Assembly (NCBI GenBank): GCA_944327405.1
Contig: CALVHK010000060.1
Coordinates: 1-6,399, forward strand
DNA: 6,399 nucleotides
Direction: 5' to 3'
Source of the DNA: an uncultured Bacilli bacterium
GTDB taxonomy: Bacteria > Bacillota_I > Bacilli_A > RF39 > UBA660
Positions 4,938 through 6,399 of the stretch are shown here, piece by piece. The position numbers and the translations under genes are program-made. Within the stretch, counting starts at the first letter, position 1; every line of letters starts with the position of its first letter. Under the pieces are notes generated by a model. It was not told the origin of the DNA, searched no databases, and saw nothing but the letters and a program-made list of their open reading frames with translations.

Positions 4938-6399
4938 TAGTTATTATACCAGCCTTATGGCCATTTAAATCTAATTCGGTATTTATATTTTCACTTACTG
5001 TTATTTCTGTTGCTAGAGTTTCATTCATGATATACTCTTTAAACATATCTACAGCATTTTTAATCTCTTCATCTCCATTGTAAGTAATCGTTATACGATC
5101 TGCTACATTGTAGTTTACTGTTTTTCTAATGTTTTGAACTTTGGATACAAACTCACGAGCAATTCCTTCTAAAATAAGTTCTTCGCTACGTACCGTATTT
5201 AGAATAACGAACAGATTATTTTCCATGCCAACATTGTATCCATCTTTCGCTGTAATACGAATATCTGTATAACTCGAATCAATTTCATAATCCGTATCAT
5301 CAATTGTCACATGAATCGTTTCGTTGTTATTTAACTTAGTAATTTCTTCGTTTGTTAGATTAGCTAGAATTTCACTAAATACTTTGATATTAGCACCAAA
5401 AATTGGACCTGCTACTTTGAAGTTTGGTTTGACAAAGAAGTCCATGTATTTGTCTAGGTCATTTACAAATACGACTTTTTTTACATTTAACTCTTCTAAA
5501 ATTAAGCCTTTTAAGTCACCAATTAAATTCTCTAAATCGGCATTTAACAAGCATTCTGATAGTGGCTCTCTTACCTTTATTTTCGCTTCTTCCCTAATAT
5601 TTCTACCAATACTAATGAGAGTTCTAACTGTATCCATCTTCTCTTCTAAAGCATCATTAATATATTCGGTGTTATATTTAGGGAAATATGCTAAATGAAC
5701 TGATTCTTCACCAGTTAGATTACGGAATAATTCTTCGCTTAAATATGGTATTACGGGAGCAATCATTTTTGATAGGCCAACAAGTACTTCATAAGTAGTA
5801 CTATAAACAGCTTTCTTAGAATTATCTAGAGTACTACCCCAGAAACGATTACGATTTCTTCTAATGTACCAGTTCGATAAATCTTCTGACACAAAGTTAG
5901 TAATCGCTTTTACAACTTTGTTTAAATCATATTCATTGTATGATTCGGTTACATATTTCAGTAAGTTATGATATTTCGATAATAACCATTTATCAATTTC
6001 TTCTAAATCCTCATATGCTACTTTGCACTCATCAATGTCAATGTGATCGGTATTTGCATACAAAGCAAAGAAATTGTATGTATTCTTTAGTGGGTTAAAG
6101 AATTTAGAATAAACTTCTTTTAGTCCTTCTTCATCAAATTTAATTGGTGTCCATACAGGGCTTATATATGGCAAATACCAACGGATCGTATCGGCACCAT
6201 ATTTCTCCATTAAGCTAAATGGTTCAATGGCATTGCCTTTGGATTTATGCATTTTCTTGCCATATTTGTCTAGTAATAACTCATTTACTAAAACATTTTT
6301 ATAAGGGCTAACTCCTTTAACGAATGTGCCAATAACAATTAAAGAATAGAACCATCCTCTGGTTTGATCGATACCTTCACAAATGAAATCTGCTGGAAA
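4927..6399 (-). CDS. ileS: Isoleucyl-tRNA synthetase, type 2, C-terminal part (start beyond the right edge)
   Basis: The last 490 residues are visible, about half of a type 2 enzyme (roughly 1,030-1,090 residues). It charges tRNA-Ile with isoleucine in the cytoplasm. The visible part opens with FPADFICEGIDQTRGWFYSL (1-20), the conserved pre-KMSKS block of IleRS. Next comes the KMSKS loop as KMHKSKGN (49-56), with His for the first Ser, then GADTIRWYLPYISPVW and the anticodon-binding helical domain (WYIRRNRNRFWGS, MIAPVIPYLSEELFRNL). The long C-terminal part (ELNVKKV, then 'GPIFGANIK' and 'ITKLNNNETIHV') matches the extension of eukaryote-like type 2 enzymes (DUF5915 region), and the C-terminal zinc-binding cysteines of type 1 IleRS are absent. 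The HIGH motif and editing domain are outside the window. The reading frame is open from the right edge to TAG 4929-4927. Confidence 0.95.
   Translation of the reverse strand, partial: FPADFICEGIDQTRGWFYSLIVIGTFVKGVSPYKNVLVNELLLDKYGKKMHKSKGNAIEPFSLMEKYGADTIRWYLPYISPVWTPIKFDEEGLKEVYSKFFNPLKNTYNFFALYANTDHIDIDECKVAYEDLEEIDKWLLSKYHNLLKYVTESYNEYDLNKVVKAITNFVSEDLSNWYIRRNRNRFWGSTLDNSKKAVYSTTYEVLVGLSKMIAPVIPYLSEELFRNLTGEESVHLAYFPKYNTEYINDALEEKMDTVRTLISIGRNIREEAKIKVREPLSECLLNADLENLIGDLKGLILEELNVKKVVFVNDLDKYMDFFVKPNFKVAGPIFGANIKVFSEILANLTNEEITKLNNNETIHVTIDDTDYEIDSSYTDIRITAKDGYNVGMENNLFVILNTVRSEELILEGIAREFVSKVQNIRKTVNYNVADRITITYNGDEEIKNAVDMFKEYIMNETLATEITVSENINTELDLNGHKAGIITKRV

Noticed and set aside
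5324..5698. 124-codon plus-strand open frame opposite ileS
   Set aside because: Antisense to a conserved synthetase, with no recognisable domain.
1..6399. CRISPR arrays, tRNA/rRNA genes, insertion sequences, attachment-site repeats, riboswitches
   Set aside because: Nothing with the required repeats, cloverleaf or transposase motifs was seen; the gaps between genes are too short for most of these.

Overview
The window is AT-rich (about one third G+C by eye, not computed), densely packed, and uses TAA/TAG stops and strong AGGAGG/AGGTGG-type ribosome binding sites. This points to a low-GC Firmicutes/Bacilli-type chromosome, perhaps one of the small-genome uncultured gut Bacilli close to Mollicutes; that placement is inference. 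Nothing needs a special genetic code: every tryptophan checked is TGG and no gene carries an in-frame TGA. All genes except nagZ lie on the minus strand. No gap between genes exceeds about 105 bases.

Layout from left to right. (1) Positions 1-257 hold the N-terminal part of a membrane-tethered protein whose last visible residues look like the start of a thioredoxin-like fold; it runs off the left edge. (2) Positions 333-701 encode a small orphan type IV pilin-like protein, ended by a hairpin terminator. (3) Positions 805-2600 form an operon read right to left: an NfeD-like membrane protein, a slipin/QmcA-type SPFH protein (TAATG overlap), then a family-6 DNA-deoxyinosine glycosylase 12 bases further on. 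I see no clear terminator between the glycosylase and the pilin gene, so readthrough is possible. (4) A divergent promoter pair at about 2620-2673 drives this operon one way and a GH3 beta-N-acetylhexosaminidase (nagZ, 2691-3713) the other way. (5) nagZ converges on a phage-type lysis cassette: holin (4454-4849) and an M23 endolysin with C-terminal peptidoglycan-binding repeats (3730-4482). A single bidirectional terminator contains both stop codons. (6) The 3' part of a type 2 isoleucyl-tRNA synthetase gene (4927-6399) runs in from the right edge and ends in a strong hairpin terminator.

The most interesting unit is the isolated holin/endolysin pair. No other phage gene is visible; it sits between a housekeeping synthetase gene and a muropeptide-recycling glycosidase gene. 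Both cell-wall enzymes have an altered catalytic position: Asn for the first His of the M23 HxH motif, and Asn for Asp in the GH3 Asp-His dyad. The pair could be a relic, or a domesticated lysis/export module whose enzymes have changed or lost activity. The rest is recognisable chromosomal content with compact gene ends, in which stop codons are built into terminator hairpins.
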